Origin: a virus
IMG/VR virus record: IMGVR_UViG_3300025407_000057
Location: 1 to 39,849 of that record
Reading direction: 5' to 3' (one strand)
Length of the DNA: 39,849 nt
Positions 36,912 to 39,849 of the stretch are shown piece by piece; position 1 is the stretch's first letter, and every line of letters starts with the position of its first letter. A model generated the notes under the pieces. It had not been told where the DNA came from and did no database searches. It saw only the letters and a program-made list of their open reading frames with translations. The position numbers and the translations under genes are program-made.

Positions 36912-39431
36912 ATGGCTGCAGTAATTAGAGGTTCAAGTACATTTACAGTACCATCAGGTTCAAGCACACAGACTGTTACTTTACCAGTAACTACAAACGC
37001 TGGTGATGTTATTATAGTTGCCACTTCTGCACAGGGAACAACTAGCTTCTCAATGTCAGGTGGTAGCACAACTACTTGGTCTACAGTAGGAAGTGGCGTG
37101 GGTGTTGCACCTGTTGTTTGGACAATGCTTGGGTATAACACACCTTCTGGTGTTACTTCTGCTACGCTTACTTATTCTACTGGTGGTGCTGGTTCTGGTG
37201 CTGTAGCCGTTATTTCTGGACTTTCATTAATTAACCCAGTTCTTCAATCTGGTAACGGTTCATCTTCTTCAGCTACTACTGCCACTGCTTCGTTAGCAAA
37301 CGCTGTCAGAACAAATACATTACTATTTTATGCAACATCACATTTTGGAGCTACTGGTGAAACTGGTATATGGTCAGTTGATACAAACAGCTTTTTTAAT
37401 TTACAGTTTTCAAACAATAACTCACGACCTGTTGGAATAGATTATAAACCCCCTACTGGTTCAGTTGGTGCAACTGGTAACTCAGTTACTGTAACTTATA
37501 CCAACTCAAACTCTGGTGGACTTACATTACTTGAATTAAATGTTCCTTTTACATCAACTCAATCATCTGTAGCTAGGATTCAAAAAACATTTACATCAAC
37601 TCAATCATCTGTAGCTAGAATACAAAAAACACTCACATCTACTGAACCCAGCAAAGCTCGTATACAAAACACCTTAACTAGTACAGAACCGTCTAAAGCT
37701 CGTATTACAAAAACGCTTACAAATACTCAACCAAGTAAATCCAGAATATCTAAAACTCTTACCTCAACACAACCTAGCAAAGCAAGAATAAGTAAAACTT
37801 TTACAGCAACTCAGACTTCTGTAGCTAACATAGTTCCAAACATTCGTACTACTACACAGACTTCTAAAGCTCGTATAGCTAAATCTTTTAATAATAACCA
37901 GACATCTGTAGCACGAATCATAGAACAGGAAACTGTTAATCAGACATCCATAGCTAGAATAGTTAAAACATCTAGTACAACTCAATCGTCCGTTTCAATA
38001 GTACAAATAAATGGTACAAGTAACCAACCATCTACAGCACGCATAAGTAAAAGCTTTACGACTATACAAAGTGAAGTAACTCGTATTACTAAAACTCAAA
38101 CTAGCACTCAGACATCAGTAGCCAGAATTGCTAAAACTTTCACGTCCACACAACCATCTGTCGCTCGTATAGTAGAGCAAGAATACACCACACAAACTAG
38201 CATATCTCGCATACAGAAAACGATTACAGCCGTTCAGACAGCCGTTTCACGCATAGTTGAACTTCGTACCACAACGCAACCTAGTAAGGCTAGAATCCAA
38301 AACACATTCTCCGTTACGCAAACAGAAGTAGCCAGGATTCAAAAGACACTTACTGCTACACAACCTGAAGTCGCTAGAGTATCTAAATTACTTACAAGCA
38401 CTCAAACCGAAAAAACTCGTATACAAAACACACTAACTTCTACTCAACCATCTAAGGCTAACATTGTTTTAGTACCTTATGTTACTTCAACAAACACTGG
38501 GTATCAGGCTTTAACTACAGCTACAACTTCATTTACTGTAACTCTACCAACTTATTCAGCTGGTCAAGTAGTAACTATTTATATATCTTCTAATGCTGCT
38601 ATAACTACACCTTCAGGATGGTCTGTAATAGATACAAGTGAATATGGCTACATAAGAACAATGACAGGTTCTGAAGGAAGTACTGTAGCATTTACTCAAT
38701 CATCTGCATCTAATGTGACATGGATAACCACTGCTTTTGCTAAAGCACCTACTGGATATGTATTCAATTTAACTTCAGGTACATTCCAAACAGGTGCTGC
38801 AAGTACAACTGTAACTTCACCAGCTATGTCTGGATTAACTTTTGGAAACTATTACTTCTTGTCTATAGCTTCAATGGTGGCTATATCTGGTGGTCCACAA
38901 ATTACAGGTTACCCAAGCAACATGCCAAACGACCAAAATGGAGTTGCTGGAACTTTTTCAAACAATACACCTGCTATAGCAACATCATCAGCTAGAATAG
39001 TTGGAGTAACTTCATTTACACCTACGGCATTTACTTTTAGTGGTTCTGGTAGTAACTCATCTGCTACATTTGCTGCTAGGTACACACCAACTACAAAAAC
39101 TCAAACATCTGTAGCAAGAGTTAAAAACACTCTTACTAGAACTCAAACTTCTGTCACTCGTATTAGTAAAACACAAACATCTACTGAAACTTCCAAAGCA
39201 AGAATTCAAAGTATAAAATCTGTAACACAGACATTAATAGCCAAAATTGCTCCTATACATGGAATAATAATAAATATACCGTTTCAGATGCCGTCAAATA
39301 TCACATTGACAATTACTCAACAACCGACTATAAATGTGAGTGTAAGCATTAGCAATACCTTAACAATCCCAGTCATTCAGACATCACCAATAACAATTTC
39401 ATTAAATGTAACTTATCCACAAATTAATTAA
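36912..39431 (+). CDS. long repeat-built tail fibre
   Basis: 839 residues in five parts. (1) Residues 1-212 are a beta domain (SSTFTVPSGSSTQTVTLPV). (2) Residues about 213-519 are some 22 tandem 14-residue repeats with consensus xTxTQxSxARIxKT. (3) A second beta domain covers about 520-726 and resembles the first (TTSFTVTLPTYSAGQVV). (4) About 4 more repeats reach to ~780. (5) A short Thr/Ile/Val-rich beta tail ends the protein. I know no family with this plan. Position before the lysin and an exposed beta/rod character suggest a receptor-binding or adhesive fibre. Confidence 0.72.
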   Translation: MAAVIRGSSTFTVPSGSSTQTVTLPVTTNAGDVIIVATSAQGTTSFSMSGGSTTTWSTVGSGVGVAPVVWTMLGYNTPSGVTSATLTYSTGGAGSGAVAVISGLSLINPVLQSGNGSSSSATTATASLANAVRTNTLLFYATSHFGATGETGIWSVDTNSFFNLQFSNNNSRPVGIDYKPPTGSVGATGNSVTVTYTNSNSGGLTLLELNVPFTSTQSSVARIQKTFTSTQSSVARIQKTLTSTEPSKARIQNTLTSTEPSKARITKTLTNTQPSKSRISKTLTSTQPSKARISKTFTATQTSVANIVPNIRTTTQTSKARIAKSFNNNQTSVARIIEQETVNQTSIARIVKTSSTTQSSVSIVQINGTSNQPSTARISKSFTTIQSEVTRITKTQTSTQTSVARIAKTFTSTQPSVARIVEQEYTTQTSISRIQKTITAVQTAVSRIVELRTTTQPSKARIQNTFSVTQTEVARIQKTLTATQPEVARVSKLLTSTQTEKTRIQNTLTSTQPSKANIVLVPYVTSTNTGYQALTTATTSFTVTLPTYSAGQVVTIYISSNAAITTPSGWSVIDTSEYGYIRTMTGSEGSTVAFTQSSASNVTWITTAFAKAPTGYVFNLTSGTFQTGAASTTVTSPAMSGLTFGNYYFLSIASMVAISGGPQITGYPSNMPNDQNGVAGTFSNNTPAIATSSARIVGVTSFTPTAFTFSGSGSNSSATFAARYTPTTKTQTSVARVKNTLTRTQTSVTRISKTQTSTETSKARIQSIKSVTQTLIAKIAPIHGIIINIPFQMPSNITLTITQQPTINVSVSISNTLTIPVIQTSPITISLNVTYPQIN
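37548..38472 (+). repeat. 22 tandem 42-bp coding repeats (14 residues each)
   Basis: Each unit has Gln (or Glu) at position 5, Ser at 7, usually Ala-Arg-Ile at 9-11. Only one unit appears to carry an extra residue. Codons differ between most units while residues are kept, so selection acts on protein; the first two units are near-identical DNA and look recently duplicated. Confidence 0.9.
39090..39250 (+). repeat. second cluster of about four 14-residue repeats
   Basis: Units TKTQTSVARVKN, TRTQTSVTRISK, TSTETSKARIQS and SVTQTLIAKIAP follow the same consensus as the main array, after the second beta domain. Confidence 0.82.
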
Positions 39432-39445
39432 ACGAAAGGAATAAT

Positions 39446-39849
39446 ATGTCATTAAAAGGAATAGACATAAGTGCAGCACAAGGAAGTATAGATGTATCTG
39501 GACTCCCTGTAGACTTTGTAGTTATCAAAGCTACTGGTGGTAACGGATATGTAAATCCACAGTGTGATACAAATTATCAGCAAGCCAAGAATGGTGGTAA
39601 ATTGAGGGGTGTGTACCATTATTACTCAGACGGTTTCGGAGGAGATGATCCTATCGCTGAGGCTAATTGGTTTGTAGATAACATTCAAGGCTATGTCGGA
39701 GATGCTATTTTAGTATTAGACTGGGAAAGAGGTGGAAATCCTCATGTAAACGAAGTAGATAAAGCTAAGGCATTCTTAGACCATGTAGTATTTAGAACTG
39801 GTGTTAAGCCAATTATTTACATGTCAGCTAGTCTTGTAAGTGAAATGGA
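39446..39849 (+). CDS. GH25 endolysin (5' part; continues at position 1)
   Basis: The start of the muramidase: MSLKGIDISAAQGSIDV places the first catalytic-site Asp at residue 7, as in other GH25 enzymes. VVIKATGGNGYVNP and LRGVYHYYSD are family strands. LDWE lies at 91-94. AAAGGAATAAT precedes the ATG. The frame runs off the right end and resumes in frame at base 1; bases 39686-39849 duplicate 1-164. Confidence 0.9.
   Translation, partial: MSLKGIDISAAQGSIDVSGLPVDFVVIKATGGNGYVNPQCDTNYQQAKNGGKLRGVYHYYSDGFGGDDPIAEANWFVDNIQGYVGDAILVLDWERGGNPHVNEVDKAKAFLDHVVFRTGVKPIIYMSASLVSEM
39686..39849. repeat. terminal direct repeat, right copy
   Basis: Copy of 1-164 with one mismatch (A at 39812). See the left copy for the interpretation as a circular overlap. 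Confidence 0.9.

Noticed and set aside
39415-39423. Perfect DnaA box TTATCCACA
   Set aside because: It encodes the last residues of the fibre gene and is isolated; likely chance.

Overview
The window looks like one complete genome unit of a tailed bacteriophage. The last 164 bases repeat the first 164 with a single mismatch, so the sequence closes into a circle of about 39,685 bp and the endolysin gene is split over the two ends. Virion genes include a two-part terminase, portal, scaffold-like protein, an N4gp56-type major capsid protein, a nozzle-like tail protein and a very long repeat-built fibre. I see no tail tape measure, sheath or integrase, so a short-tailed (podovirus-like) virulent phage is the best reading. 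The DNA is AT-rich, uses TAA, TAG and TGA all as stops, and has strong Shine-Dalgarno sites. A GH25 lysozyme suggests a host with accessible peptidoglycan. The groEL is very bacterial in sequence, but I cannot name the host.

Layout. (1) Positions 13.8 to 39.4 kb, continuing through the join to 3.25 kb, form a rightward late region: DNA-binding-like small genes, terminase large subunit, a C5 DNA methyltransferase, portal, scaffold, capsid, internal or ejection-like proteins, tail and fibre proteins, a run of tiny basic proteins, membrane (lysis-type) proteins, repeat fibre, lysin, then a metallophosphoesterase and a small methyltransferase. (2) Positions 9.3 down to 3.3 kb form a leftward operon with near-continuous start/stop overlaps: small proteins, an HTH protein, a Cas4/RecB-like nuclease, an SSB-like protein, a KGG protein, a groES-groEL pair, a resolvase-like nuclease and a glycosyltransferase-like protein. 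(3) Positions 13.3 down to 10.2 kb form a second leftward operon of small acidic proteins with lower GC and a distinct word composition. (4) The terminase small subunit gene sits alone, rightward, between the two leftward operons.

Regulation is unusually readable. Two consensus leftward promoters start the leftward operons. The 9.3 kb one has a leader with three successive perfect stems. A rightward promoter at 9.49 kb precedes a long hairpin that may end a ~150-nt RNA. At three places in the late region (23.1, 28.4, 32.1 kb) an extended -10 promoter is followed ~50 nt later by a perfect intrinsic terminator and then directly by a ribosome site and a virion gene. These recurrent promoter-terminator modules are the observation I rate highest.

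How it fits together: the phage carries no recognisable DNA or RNA polymerase, primase or helicase, so it probably leans on host replication and transcription while supplying its own ssDNA-binding protein, nucleases and a full chaperonin pair, presumably to fold host or virion proteins. Names below rest on motifs read by eye; no database search was possible.
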